From Enterococcus avium ATCC 14025 (GTDB lineage Bacteria; Bacillota; Bacilli; Lactobacillales; Enterococcaceae): a stretch of 64,000 bases of DNA. The stretch is taken from assembly GCF_000406965.1 (NCBI RefSeq), contig NZ_KE136362.1, positions 400,343 to 464,342 of the forward strand. Direction: 5' to 3'. Each line of letters begins with the position of its first letter. Within the stretch, counting starts at the first letter, position 1. Shown in pieces: positions 9,662-18,385 of the stretch. A program made the position numbers and the translations under genes. The notes beneath the pieces were generated by a model. The model worked only from the letters and a program-made list of their open reading frames with translations, was not told the DNA's origin and did not search any database.

Positions 9662-11074
9662 ATGACAATCGATTTTAAGAAAGAAGTCGAAGCACGTAAA
9701 GACGATCTATTAGCGGATCTATTCACTTTATTGCGTATCAAGAGTGAACGTGAAGACGACAAAGCAACTAAAGAAGCACCATTCGGACCTGGACCGGTGG
9801 AAGCATTAGAAAAAATGCTTGAAATCGCAGAACGCGATGGCTTCGCAACAAAAAACGTCGACAATTATGCCGGCCATTTTGATTACGGTGACGGCGATGA
9901 AACCTTAGGAATCTTCGGTCACTTAGATGTGGTACCAGCTGGCGACGGTTGGGATTCAGATCCTTACGAACCAGAAATTCGCGACGGCAAATTGTACGCT
10001 CGCGGCTCAAGCGATGACAAAGGCCCATCAGTTGCGGCTTATTATGCAGTAAAAATCATCAAAGAATTAGGCTTACCAATCTCTAAAAAAATCCGTTTTG
10101 TCTTCGGTACTGACGAAGAAAGCGGCTGGGGAGATATGGACTACTATTTCGAACATGAAGAAAAGCCTGATTTCGGCTTCTCACCAGATGCGTATTTCCC
10201 AATCATCAATGGTGAAAAAGGGAACGTAACCATGATCCCTCATTTTGACGGAACAAACGGCACTTCTTATGTTTTAGTAAGCTTCGAAGCAGGTTTGCGT
10301 GAAAACATGGTTCCTGGCAATGCTGTGGCAGAAGTAAAAGTTGCCGATGCAGACGCTGCGGAAAAATTAGCCAAAGAATTTGCAGACTATGTAGAGAACA
10401 ACCCGGTTAGCGGTAAAGCAGATGTTGCTGGTTCAAGCGTTACCTTACATTTAGACGGGAAAGCAGCTCATGGTGCCAGCCCTCAATTAGGAACCAACGC
10501 TGGTACTTTCTTAGCAGTCTTCTTAAATAACTATGATTTCGACAAAGGTGCTAAGGCCTTCATCGAAAACAGTGCAAAATACATCCATGAAGATGTCTAT
10601 GGTAAAAAATTAGGCGTTGACTTCAACAATGAAAAAATGGGTGAATTGACAATGAACGCTGGAATCTTCAGCTTCAAAGATGGTCAAGAAAACGACAACC
10701 GGATCACGTTGAACTTCCGTTACCCTAAAGGTACAACTAACGATGAGATCAAAGCAAAATTAGAAGAATTATTCGGTTCAGATGTGAAAGTAACAGAAGG
10801 CGCACACCATATGCTGCCTCACTATGTACCAGCGGATGATCCTTTGGTTGCTACTTTGCTAGATACTTTCGAAGAACATACAGGCATCAAAGGGGAAGAA
10901 AAAGTCATCGGCGGCGGCACATTCGGTCGCTTACTAGAACGCGGTGTGGCTTACGGCGCACAATTCCCAGGTTTTGAAGATACAATGCACCAAGCCAACG
11001 AATATATGTCTGTTGAAGACATTTTGAACTCTGCTGTGATTTACGCAGATGCGATTTATCGTTTGGTTAAATAA
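9662..11074 (+). CDS. pepV: Dipeptidase PepV (M20 family)
   Basis: A 470-residue zinc peptidase that cleaves dipeptides with a broad range, completing peptide use in the cytoplasm. GIFGHLDVVPAGDGW (about residues 82-96) holds a zinc His and the catalytic Asp, ARGSSDDKGP (about 112-121) the bridging Asp, and GTDEESGWGD (about 149-158) the catalytic Glu pair. The start is placed at 9662 because AAGGAGGAATCTTTCA precedes it; an earlier in-frame start lacks a site. A clear terminator follows. Confidence 0.93.
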   Translation: MTIDFKKEVEARKDDLLADLFTLLRIKSEREDDKATKEAPFGPGPVEALEKMLEIAERDGFATKNVDNYAGHFDYGDGDETLGIFGHLDVVPAGDGWDSDPYEPEIRDGKLYARGSSDDKGPSVAAYYAVKIIKELGLPISKKIRFVFGTDEESGWGDMDYYFEHEEKPDFGFSPDAYFPIINGEKGNVTMIPHFDGTNGTSYVLVSFEAGLRENMVPGNAVAEVKVADADAAEKLAKEFADYVENNPVSGKADVAGSSVTLHLDGKAAHGASPQLGTNAGTFLAVFLNNYDFDKGAKAFIENSAKYIHEDVYGKKLGVDFNNEKMGELTMNAGIFSFKDGQENDNRITLNFRYPKGTTNDEIKAKLEELFGSDVKVTEGAHHMLPHYVPADDPLVATLLDTFEEHTGIKGEEKVIGGGTFGRLLERGVAYGAQFPGFEDTMHQANEYMSVEDILNSAVIYADAIYRLVK

Positions 11075-11089
11075 TTGATTATTGAAATG

Positions 11090-11123
11090 GACCTCGCAAG
11101 TTCTTAATTGCGAGGCCTTTTTG
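11090..11123 (+). terminator. Terminator after pepV
   Basis: CCTCGCAA (11092-11099) pairs perfectly with TTGCGAGG (11108-11115) and is followed by CCTTTTTG. Confidence 0.85.
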
Positions 11124-11227
11124 TCAGTCACGCTTTTTGCAGTTTGCAAAGAGTAACTTGTAATTAATAGTTTTCGTTAATACAAAAAACAGACTGTTTA
11201 GCGTGATGATATGCGTACGAAGATAAG

Positions 11228-11256
11228 GTCATTTTTCCCGTTTTTGGGAAAATGAC
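11228..11256 (+). promoter_or_regulatory. Hairpin in the leader of the nucleoside hydrolase gene
   Basis: GTCATTTTTCCC and GGGAAAATGAC form an almost perfect stem around a short T-rich loop, 90 bp before the start codon. It could be a terminator of readthrough or an attenuator. The downstream T run is short (CTTTCCTT). Confidence 0.4.
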
Positions 11257-11344
11257 TTTCCTTCAAACTGAGCTAGCTGTCTGCGATTGGCTTAAATACC
11301 GATCTTGTTGTATGCTTTTTTGAGAACGTTTAAAGGAGTACCCT

Positions 11345-12265
11345 ATGAAGAGAAAACCAATCATTTTAAGCACCGATCCGGGAATCGATGACGCCGTAGC
11401 GATTGTCTTAGCCCTTTTTAGTGAAGAGCTGGAGGTAAAACTGATTTGCCCAACCTTTGGCAATGTCAATTTAGAACATACAAAATCAAATACGGAAAAA
11501 TTATTAACTCTATTGAAAAAGTCCCCTGAAGTTGTTTTGGGAAGTTCACATTCGTTGCTAAGAGAAGCAATCGATGCCAGTGAGATTCATGGAGAGTCGG
11601 GGATGGATGGCTATGATTTTCCTGAAGCTACTATTTTTGCGGATGAATCCCAAACCGCTGTTGCAGCGATGCATGAGATCGTGAGCCAAGAAGAGCAGAC
11701 GATTCTAGTTGGGATCGGCCCCTTAACCGATATCGCGTTGTTCATTCATCTTTATCCCCAAGATTTGCCGAAGCTCGATCGCATCGTTGTGATGGGCGGC
11801 AGCTTAGGGCGAGGAAATTATGGTGTGTTGTCTGAATTTAATTTTGCCGCCGATCCGGAAGCGGCAAAGATCGTTTTCAACAGCGGCGTACCGATCCAAG
11901 TAGCGCCATTAGAAGTAGGCAATCAAGCCAAAATTATGCCAGAAACTACAGATAAGATTCGCAACTTCGGAGAAATCGGTAAGATGATCCATCAATTATT
12001 TACGAACTATCGCAGCGGCAGTTTGGTATCAGGACTGAATATGTATGATGCGCTGGCAATCGCTTTGATTCTAAAGCCGGAGATGTTTGAGCTTGTTTCT
12101 ACTAGAGTTGAGATTGAAACAACTCCATCATTGAGCTATGGTGCATCACTAGTTGACCTAGAGAACTATTTGCATTTACCAGCAAATGCGGAAGTGGCGA
12201 CTAAGGTTGATCCAAAGCAGTTTGAACAATGGTTTGTTGAGACTTTGGCAAAAACAATGAGCTAA
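11345..12265 (+). CDS. Inosine-uridine type nucleoside hydrolase
   Basis: A 306-residue enzyme that hydrolyses ribonucleosides to base and ribose. The hallmark calcium-binding motif STDPGIDDAVAI is at residues 9-20, MGGSLGRGNY (about 151-160) belongs to the family core, and the C-terminal MYDALAIALIL supplies the last metal ligand. Length fits the IunH/Rih family. AAAGGAGTACCCT precedes the ATG. The gene appears monocistronic. Confidence 0.88.
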   Translation: MKRKPIILSTDPGIDDAVAIVLALFSEELEVKLICPTFGNVNLEHTKSNTEKLLTLLKKSPEVVLGSSHSLLREAIDASEIHGESGMDGYDFPEATIFADESQTAVAAMHEIVSQEEQTILVGIGPLTDIALFIHLYPQDLPKLDRIVVMGGSLGRGNYGVLSEFNFAADPEAAKIVFNSGVPIQVAPLEVGNQAKIMPETTDKIRNFGEIGKMIHQLFTNYRSGSLVSGLNMYDALAIALILKPEMFELVSTRVEIETTPSLSYGASLVDLENYLHLPANAEVATKVDPKQFEQWFVETLAKTMS

Positions 12266-12295
12266 AAAAGGAATAAACTATTTATACAGACAGTA

Positions 12296-12328
12296 AAAGC
12301 GTAGGCCGATTTTTTCGACCTACGCTTT
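12296..12328. terminator. Bidirectional terminator
   Basis: AAAGCGTAGG pairs with CCTACGCTTT around a T-rich loop between the convergent nucleoside hydrolase gene and the small gene at 12327-12662. Confidence 0.8.
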
Positions 12329-12662
12329 AGTCATTAATGATACGATCGATACTTAATACCGCACCGGTTTTAGCATCAGCTTTAAATTCATAAGCGACCA
12401 AGTGATCATCTTCTGTCCGAGTGATTCCGCCAGAAAGAATATCCATCGTGATAGCGAATTTTTGCATGGGCTCAGTGTCGAAGGAAATCCAAGAGCCTTC
12501 GATTGGTCCTTCTTTCAGAAAAGCCGCTTTGATTTGATCCAGGACCTTGTCTGGGGACATTTTTTGTTTTTTTCGATAATAGTGATTTGCTGCGATGCCT
12601 GCAGCTAAACCGATCGTTGAACCGATAGCCAAGCCTTGCGCGAATCTTTTTGTTTTCTCCAT
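12327..12662 (-). CDS. Small membrane-anchored protein, PepSY-like
   Basis: A 111-residue protein with one glycine/alanine-rich membrane segment near residues 9-26 followed by a soluble domain. The soluble part, ending AYEFKADAKTGAVLSIDRII, resembles the strand-turn-strand unit of PepSY-type domains often found in small secreted proteins of Firmicutes. AAGGAGGTCTATGCT precedes the start. Its role is unknown; PepSY domains are often proposed to inhibit peptidases. Confidence 0.65.
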   Translation of the reverse strand: MEKTKRFAQGLAIGSTIGLAAGIAANHYYRKKQKMSPDKVLDQIKAAFLKEGPIEGSWISFDTEPMQKFAITMDILSGGITRTEDDHLVAYEFKADAKTGAVLSIDRIIND

Positions 12663-12790
12663 AGCATAGACCTCCTTGTTTGTCGTTCATCTATTTTCTA
12701 GTCAAATATAGTTTTGTGTGTACGCCTTATTTTACCATTGTTACAAACGAATTTGAAAATTATACGTCATTATTTCAAATAAAAGAACAC

Positions 12791-12825
12791 AAAAAATCAG
12801 TGATCAATAAAATCACTGATTTTTT
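12791..12825. terminator. Terminator after the flavin reductase operon
   Basis: AAAAAATCAGTGAT and ATCACTGATTTTTT form a perfect 14-bp stem just downstream of the minus-strand stop at 12840. Confidence 0.85.
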
Positions 12826-12839
12826 AGCGGCGTATACTA

Positions 12840-14780
12840 CTAAATCGTGCTACCGGCGTAGAAACCATCACGAATGGCATCGCCGATCTTGCCGATTTTA
12901 TTACTATCACCCAGCACGCGAGTTTTGGTATGGTATTTTTCCTTCACTTGATTAACGGTCGTTAGGACAGGCTTCATCCCGAAGGCATTGATCACGGTAT
13001 CTGCCGGGATCACTTCGGTTGTACCATCGGCTTTTTCGATCGCCACACCTGTTTCGGTGATCGCAGTAACTTTCGCTTGAGTGATCATGGTGACGTTATT
13101 GGCAGCTAACGCATTCATCAATGAAATTCGATTGATAAACATTGCATCTTCTGCACAATTCTCCTTCATTTCAATGATCGTAACCTTTTTGCCCATCTCT
13201 GAGGTGATTTCTAATGCACCATCACAACCGGTTGAACCGCCACCGCAGATAACGATATTTTCCCCATCAATCAGGGATTCATCCTGATGACATTCCACCA
13301 TAGTAGCAACATTTGGTGCGTCGATTCCTGGGATTGGCGGAACAAGTGCCTCTGCGCCACAGCCAATAAAAATTTCATCACATTCGGTTAAGATAGGATC
13401 ATCTGGACGGATAAAGGTATTCAGATGCACGTCAATACCTAGTTTTTCCATTTGTTTTTCATACCACTGACTGAGTAATTGGATATTGATCTTGAATTTT
13501 GCGGTAGAGACATCGCGCATCATGCCGCCTAAGCGAGGTCCTGCTTCATAGAGTGCTACCTCATGACCTCTTAATTTCGCCACTCGAGCGGCTTCCATTC
13601 CGGCTGCGCCGCCGCCGATAACCACGATTTTCTTCGCTGTTTCCGCCGCTTCTAATTTAAAGCGCCGTTCCTCCATGGCTTGGACATTGACGGAGCACCC
13701 GAGTTTGGTATGATTATTCCAAATTCGCCCGATACAGTTTTCGTTACAACGCAGACATGGACGGACATCTTCTCGTTGATCAGCTAATAATTTATTAGGT
13801 AAGTCAGGATCAGCAATCAACCCGCGACCGATCATCGCAAAATCAGCAGTACCAGATTGAATAAGTTCCACAGCAGACTCAGGATTGTGGGTTCCGGCAT
13901 TTAATAATGGGACAGAGACGGCTTGACGCGCTGCATCGGTGACATAGGACATACACGATTCTCCTAAATAAGAAGGTGGGAAAATATAATCCAAGGTCTC
14001 ATAACAGCCGGCATCAATATCAAAGGCATCGACGCCTTCTTCTTCTAATAATTTGATCAAAGGAATCGAATCCTCTAACGTGCGCCCACCTTCAAAGCGA
14101 TGGTCTAACGAAATTCTGAAAAGAATCGGTAATTCGTTGCCAACCGCTTTTCGGATCGCTTGAATAATTTCTCGTGGGAAGCGCGCAAAGTTTTCTGGTG
14201 AGCCACTGTATTCATCCGTGCGTTTGTTCCAAACCGGCGACATAAATTGATCGACTAAATAACCGGCGTGGGCGTGAATTTCAATCCCATCAAATCCTGC
14301 ATCCTTCGCTAACCCCGCTGCAAAGGTAAAGCCATCCATGACGGCTTTGATATCTTCTTTCGTCATTTCACGACAAGGGACATTTGGATCAAAAGCTGAA
14401 GGGATCGGCGAGGCCGACATCGGCGGTCGTCCTAATGTATCAGGAAAGGCATTCCGCCCGGTTCCGCAGGTGATTTGGCAAATGACTTTCGTTCCATAGC
14501 GATGAACCGAATCGCATAAAGAGGTGAGGGCTGGTAAGACGGTAAATGAATCCAAGGTTCCTTCCATCGAGCCTTGAGCGATTTCTTCGTTTAGTGGCTG
14601 GCAGCCGAGAATGATCATACCGACACCACCTTTGGCCCGTTCAACGAAATAATCGATTTCTTGTTCATCTTTTCGACCGCTGGCAAACGCCGAGTTGGTA
14701 CCCATTGGCGACATCACAAGGCGATTTTTGACTTCCATATTTCCGATTTTAAATGGAGTGAAAAGCGTCTGGTAATCCAT
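12840..14780 (-). CDS. Old yellow enzyme-type FMN/FAD/4Fe-4S oxidoreductase (2-enoate/2,4-dienoyl reductase family)
   Basis: A 646-residue multidomain flavoenzyme. Residues 1-340 form the OYE TIM barrel for FMN (LVMSPMGTNS, GFDGIEIHAHAGYLVDQF with its catalytic His). The cysteine cluster CLRCNENCIGRIW...GCSVN (about 344-370) binds 4Fe-4S. The C-terminal half has an FAD fold (VVIGGGAAGMEAA, about 387-399) and an NAD(P)H fold (IVICGGGSTGCDGA, about 508-521). Such enzymes reduce activated C=C bonds of enoates, dienoyl-CoAs or bile-acid intermediates. It is the second gene after a DUF3237 gene and is divergent from a PucR/CdaR regulator, suggesting inducible reduction of an exogenous unsaturated compound. 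Confidence 0.85.
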   Translation of the reverse strand: MDYQTLFTPFKIGNMEVKNRLVMSPMGTNSAFASGRKDEQEIDYFVERAKGGVGMIILGCQPLNEEIAQGSMEGTLDSFTVLPALTSLCDSVHRYGTKVICQITCGTGRNAFPDTLGRPPMSASPIPSAFDPNVPCREMTKEDIKAVMDGFTFAAGLAKDAGFDGIEIHAHAGYLVDQFMSPVWNKRTDEYSGSPENFARFPREIIQAIRKAVGNELPILFRISLDHRFEGGRTLEDSIPLIKLLEEEGVDAFDIDAGCYETLDYIFPPSYLGESCMSYVTDAARQAVSVPLLNAGTHNPESAVELIQSGTADFAMIGRGLIADPDLPNKLLADQREDVRPCLRCNENCIGRIWNNHTKLGCSVNVQAMEERRFKLEAAETAKKIVVIGGGAAGMEAARVAKLRGHEVALYEAGPRLGGMMRDVSTAKFKINIQLLSQWYEKQMEKLGIDVHLNTFIRPDDPILTECDEIFIGCGAEALVPPIPGIDAPNVATMVECHQDESLIDGENIVICGGGSTGCDGALEITSEMGKKVTIIEMKENCAEDAMFINRISLMNALAANNVTMITQAKVTAITETGVAIEKADGTTEVIPADTVINAFGMKPVLTTVNQVKEKYHTKTRVLGDSNKIGKIGDAIRDGFYAGSTI

Positions 14781-14782
14781 GA

Positions 14783-15298
14783 CTATTCCTCCTTGTCTTT
14801 AGTAAACGGCGTTGCATAATAACGATAAACATCGTACTGAATCACGATTGGATCATTGGTAAAGTCCACTCTGCCGATTCCAAAGCAGGCGATCCGGTTG
14901 CACCAATCGTAGCGTTCATCATCGGTATCTAGTACCGGCATCGGCTGGGTGCCCATGACGGCTGGGAATTTTCCGTTGGCATAATCCGCGGCTGCCTCTG
15001 CCGAACCTAAGTCGATTCGTCCTTGGTAAAACATGTTGATATCTGCGCCGTCCTCAGTATGGATCATTGCCCGGCAGTCGACATCCACGATTCCATTTGG
15101 ATGAACGGTCGACCAATCCGCCCCAACAGGCAATATTTCACCAGTGATTTTTGGTCCCCAGACCTTCCCGCCAGTGATAACGCCAGTCACCCGTGTTGAT
15201 CCAGTGGGCAATTTTTGAATAAACATCTTGGCATCCACATCGATCGAGTAGGTAAAAATGTGCTCGATCTTAAACTTGTTCAATTCAAATTCTGTCAT
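14783..15298 (-). CDS. DUF3237 family protein
   Basis: A 171-residue protein resembling the DUF3237 family, a beta-barrel fold of unknown function sometimes found beside enzymes of aromatic or small-acid metabolism. The N-terminal half has the alternating pattern THVYSIDVDA..GSTRVTGVITGGKVWGPKITGEILPVGADW-like strands (seen here around residues 15-65). I start at 15298, since TTGGAGGAAAAGAAA lies before that ATG; a TTG 5 codons upstream is less likely. Its stop is 2 bp from the flavin reductase start, so the two are co-translated and probably act on the same compound. Confidence 0.7.
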   Translation of the reverse strand: MTEFELNKFKIEHIFTYSIDVDAKMFIQKLPTGSTRVTGVITGGKVWGPKITGEILPVGADWSTVHPNGIVDVDCRAMIHTEDGADINMFYQGRIDLGSAEAAADYANGKFPAVMGTQPMPVLDTDDERYDWCNRIACFGIGRVDFTNDPIVIQYDVYRYYATPFTKDKEE

Positions 15299-15344
15299 TT
15301 TCTTTTCCTCCAATTCTTATTGTTGTTCTTGTAAAAAGCGTAAC

Positions 15345-15359
15345 ATGATAACGTTTTCT
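15345..15359. promoter_or_regulatory. Candidate cre site between divergent genes
   Basis: ATGATAACGTTTTCT matches the cre pattern WTGNAANCGNWNNCW with one mismatch and lies in the divergent promoter region of the DUF3237 operon and its regulator, consistent with catabolite repression. Confidence 0.45.
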
Positions 15360-15457
15360 TTCCATTGGCAAAATATCTGATTTTTTCGGATGCTGTCGTC
15401 AAAAATACCAATAGGTGCTACTATTAATATATAAATAGCGGGTAAAGAGGTGACTGG

Positions 15458-16687
15458 ATGATGGAATACAGTGAGAATAAACTACTAGAATTTACCAAAA
15501 AAGCAATTGAAACTGTTTCACAAGGGTGTCGGATTGAGGAGCTGGCACAGCTTACCTACCAGATCTTCAAGTTGCCTTTGATTGTAGCAGATCCAGGTTA
15601 TCGTTTGATTGCCTATGCGGGCGGTGAGAATATTCATGATCCTTATTGGCAGCAGATCATCTATAGCGGAGAACCAACGGATCATACGATCATGAAGTTT
15701 TACATTGATGATGGGTTGATGGAGGCGATCACCGGCTCAAACGAGGCGATCTATATTGATTGGGGCGTGTGTGTCGACTATCCGCAAACCTGTGGGCCGA
15801 TCTATATCGATAATAACTTAGAAGGCTTCGTCAGCATCTTATTCATGCGTGAGGAACTTTTGGAGTTTTCGCTGAAGCTGAATAATCTATTGCGCCAGTT
15901 TTGTGCCATCTTAATGCAGTCGAATAATTACCGTCTGACTCACGCCATCAATCCAGTCAAGGAGCTGTTAGCACAAAAATTCTTTGATATTGAAAACTAC
16001 GTCGACGCCGCGTCTTTAGAAGATTATCTTAAAATCGTACAATTAAAAGCAAGCTATTGTATTGTAGTTTTGTCTCAAAAGAATCATGATTCGATGCTGT
16101 TTTCCCGTCTGAAGAGTCAGATCGTCAAAGAATGTCAGAACCTGCTTTATTATGAAAAGGAGCAGAAGCTGTATTTGCTGTTTCATCAATTAAGGGATTC
16201 AAAGCTGAGTCCGGCGTTTTTGCAGCTGATTCGTCAGAGTGAATGTTATTGCGGAGCTAGTACGGTTTTTGATTCCTTAGATCAGCGAGCAGTCTTTATT
16301 CAACAAGCTGAGATCGCCCGCGATACGGCACAATCGTTAAATACCAGCAGCCAATGTATCGCCTTTTCTGAGTGTCTGACAGAAGCCTTCTTGCTGCATC
16401 CATTGAAGGCGTTTAAAAAGGAAAATCTGATGCCAGAAGAGATACACACCTTATTTGCTTATGATGAGGTGCATGAAACGGAGCTTGCCAAAACCTTGAG
16501 TGTCTATTTGCAGCTCAGAAATGATATTAATAAAACCGCTAAGAAACTGCACGTTCATCGAAATACATTAATCTATCGCTTGAATAAGATTCGTGATTTG
16601 GCCGGCGTTGAGATTGATGATCCTGAGGTTGCTTGGCGTTTCCAGCTTATTTTTCGGGTCCTTGAGGTCTCTACTGGCAGAAAATAG
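15458..16687 (+). CDS. PucR/CdaR-type transcriptional regulator
   Basis: A 409-residue regulator. The N-terminal 150 residues look like a small-molecule sensing domain, and the C-terminus holds a helix-turn-helix of the PucR type (LRNDINKTAKKLHVHRNTLI, about residues 351-370, followed by YRLNKIRDLAGVEIDDPE). Family members respond to purine breakdown products or sugar diacids. It is divergent from the DUF3237/flavin reductase pair, whose likely target it is. AGAGGTGACTGG precedes the first of two adjacent ATG codons. Confidence 0.82.
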   Translation: MMEYSENKLLEFTKKAIETVSQGCRIEELAQLTYQIFKLPLIVADPGYRLIAYAGGENIHDPYWQQIIYSGEPTDHTIMKFYIDDGLMEAITGSNEAIYIDWGVCVDYPQTCGPIYIDNNLEGFVSILFMREELLEFSLKLNNLLRQFCAILMQSNNYRLTHAINPVKELLAQKFFDIENYVDAASLEDYLKIVQLKASYCIVVLSQKNHDSMLFSRLKSQIVKECQNLLYYEKEQKLYLLFHQLRDSKLSPAFLQLIRQSECYCGASTVFDSLDQRAVFIQQAEIARDTAQSLNTSSQCIAFSECLTEAFLLHPLKAFKKENLMPEEIHTLFAYDEVHETELAKTLSVYLQLRNDINKTAKKLHVHRNTLIYRLNKIRDLAGVEIDDPEVAWRFQLIFRVLEVSTGRK

Positions 16688-16764
16688 GTTCGCGAGTTCG
16701 CTTCTTTCTCAAAAAGAATGAAAAGTGTATAATCAGAGGTAGTAAATGAAAAGGTCGTGACGCT

Positions 16765-17082
16765 ATGATTATCCCTAAAAGTATTGAAGAGTTAGCTGGT
16801 TATGCGGAAAAAGGCAAGAATGTGTTTTTCTTTACTGCTGATTGGTGCGGCGATTGCAACTTCATCAAACCGCAGATGCCAGAGATCGAAGCAGCATTTC
16901 CGCAGTTTCAATTTATCCAAGTCGATCGGGACGAATATATTGATGTGGCAGCCGAGTGGAATATCTTTGGGATTCCTAGTTTTGTCGTAATCAATGACGG
17001 AGAAGAATTAGGTCGATTAGTTAATAAAAATCGCAAAACAAAAGACGAAATCGCTGGCTTTTTGCAACGAGTAGAAGGGTAG
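16765..17082 (+). CDS. Thioredoxin-like protein with CGDC active site
   Basis: A 105-residue thioredoxin fold protein. The active site is ADWCGDC (residues 27-33) in place of WCGPC, and the cis-proline stretch GIPSFVVIN is present. This CGDC group is common in lactobacilli and enterococci and is likely a cytoplasmic thiol-disulfide reductant. It is followed after 9 bp by a universal stress protein gene, suggesting a shared stress role. Confidence 0.85.
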   Translation: MIIPKSIEELAGYAEKGKNVFFFTADWCGDCNFIKPQMPEIEAAFPQFQFIQVDRDEYIDVAAEWNIFGIPSFVVINDGEELGRLVNKNRKTKDEIAGFLQRVEG

Positions 17083-17091
17083 GAGATTGTT

Positions 17092-17547
17092 ATGTTTACA
17101 CAATCATATCAAAACATCTTAGTCGGAATTGACGGCAGCGATCAAGCCATGGAAGCCTTCAAAAAAGCGCTGGCTGTGGCAAAACGTAATCACGGAACTG
17201 TTTATGTGGCCAATGTGATCGATCATCAAGTCTATACGTTCATGAGTTATTCGCCTTTAAATGAAAATATCATGGATCAATTAACCGCCGATGCGAAAAA
17301 TCTGATCAATGAATGCAAAGCCTTTGGCAAAGAATATGGCTACAACAAGATCGAAGGGATTATCGCCTATGGATCAGCCAAAGAAGCGATGGCGAGAACC
17401 CTGCCAGAGAAATACGACATTGATTTAGTGATGGTTGGACAATCGGGTTTGAATGCGGTAGAACGCTTCATGACCGGCAGTGTTGCCAGCTATGTGATCA
17501 AAGAAGCCTTATGTGATGTGTTGATCGTTCATCCAAGTGCCGAATAA
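17092..17547 (+). CDS. Universal stress protein, UspA family
   Basis: A 151-residue alpha/beta protein of the Usp fold. ILVGIDGSDQAMEAF at residues 10-24 and the ATP-binding type motif MVGQSGLNAVERFMTGSVA near 122-140 (G-x2-G-x9-GS/T) suggest a nucleotide-binding Usp. It follows the thioredoxin-like gene and ends at a terminator. Confidence 0.9.
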   Translation: MFTQSYQNILVGIDGSDQAMEAFKKALAVAKRNHGTVYVANVIDHQVYTFMSYSPLNENIMDQLTADAKNLINECKAFGKEYGYNKIEGIIAYGSAKEAMARTLPEKYDIDLVMVGQSGLNAVERFMTGSVASYVIKEALCDVLIVHPSAE

Positions 17548-17570
17548 AAGCTGGCTTGACCAGCTTTTTA
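17546..17570 (+). terminator. Terminator after the usp gene
   Basis: AAAAGCTGG and CCAGCTTTT flank a CTTGA loop and are followed by a T run, directly at the stop codon. Confidence 0.85.
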
Positions 17571-17740
17571 TTTTGAAAAAAAGAGGATCGGAATGGATTG
17601 GCAAACTCGTTTAAATTGCTTTTTAAAGTTTGCTTCTTGCTGATGAAGTTTGTTTGCTGAGCTAGAAATGAAAAAAATCTCATGCAAAAGTCCTGTCAGA
17701 TTTGTTAAGATACGAGAGGAATACGACTGGAGGTAAAAAC

Positions 17741-18352
17741 GTGATTTTTGCGTATAATAAACAAAATGTCGGCGATACCTTAATGGTCATCGTCAAAAAT
17801 GATGAAAACAAGGAAAATTCTGTCGAACGAAAGGGCACGGTTGCCCGTGTTCAGACAACCGATGGGAAAACTGTCGCTTGGAACTTTTTCAATGTTTCAG
17901 ACTACTTAACCATTCATGGCAATGGACAAGTTGAGCTATCAGAAAAAGATATTGAAGTCTTGAATGAACAATTAAAGCAATCCGGTTTTGAAGAACGTTT
18001 GGTGGCAGATCTTTCACCAAAATTTGTCGTGGGATATGTAAAATCGTGTATCGATCACCCGGATTCAGATCATTTGCATATTACCGAGACAGAAATTGAC
18101 GGTGGAGAAACGTTGCAAATCGTTTGCGGTGCCCCTAATATCGAAGCTGGACAAAAAGTCGTTGTCGCAAAGCCTGGCGCGATGATGCCCGATGGACAAA
18201 TGATTTGGCCCGGCAGCTTACGCGGCGTAGAAAGCTTTGGCATGATCTGTTCAGCCAGAGAACTGCATTTACCAAATGCGCCTGAGAAGAAGGGCATTTT
18301 AGTATTGGCTGAAGATGCTAAAACTGGTGAGAAGTTTGAAGTAGGGAAATAA
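17741..18352 (+). CDS. ytpR: YtpR family tRNA-binding domain protein
   Basis: A 203-residue protein with a DUF4479-like N-terminal half and a tRNA-binding OB-fold domain from about residue 90 (FVVGYVKSCIDHPDSDHLHI, then IVCGAPNI and GVESFGMICSARE). The fold is shared with the anticodon-arm binding domain of PheT and Arc1p; the cellular role in Firmicutes is unclear. I choose the GTG at 17741 because CTGGAGGTAAAAAC precedes it. The stop codon lies at the edge of a perfect palindromic terminator that an IS element has duplicated. Confidence 0.85.
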   Translation: MIFAYNKQNVGDTLMVIVKNDENKENSVERKGTVARVQTTDGKTVAWNFFNVSDYLTIHGNGQVELSEKDIEVLNEQLKQSGFEERLVADLSPKFVVGYVKSCIDHPDSDHLHITETEIDGGETLQIVCGAPNIEAGQKVVVAKPGAMMPDGQMIWPGSLRGVESFGMICSARELHLPNAPEKKGILVLAEDAKTGEKFEVGK

Positions 18353-18353
18353 A

Positions 18354-18385
18354 AAATCCGTTGAGAAATATTTCTCAACGGATTT
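18354..18385. repeat. Left 32-bp target duplication of the IS element, a terminator palindrome
   Basis: The 32 bases AAATCCGTTGAGAAAT plus ATTTCTCAACGGATTT are a perfect palindrome and recur identically at 19922-19953 on the other side of the IS. This copy works as the terminator of ytpR. Confidence 0.9.
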
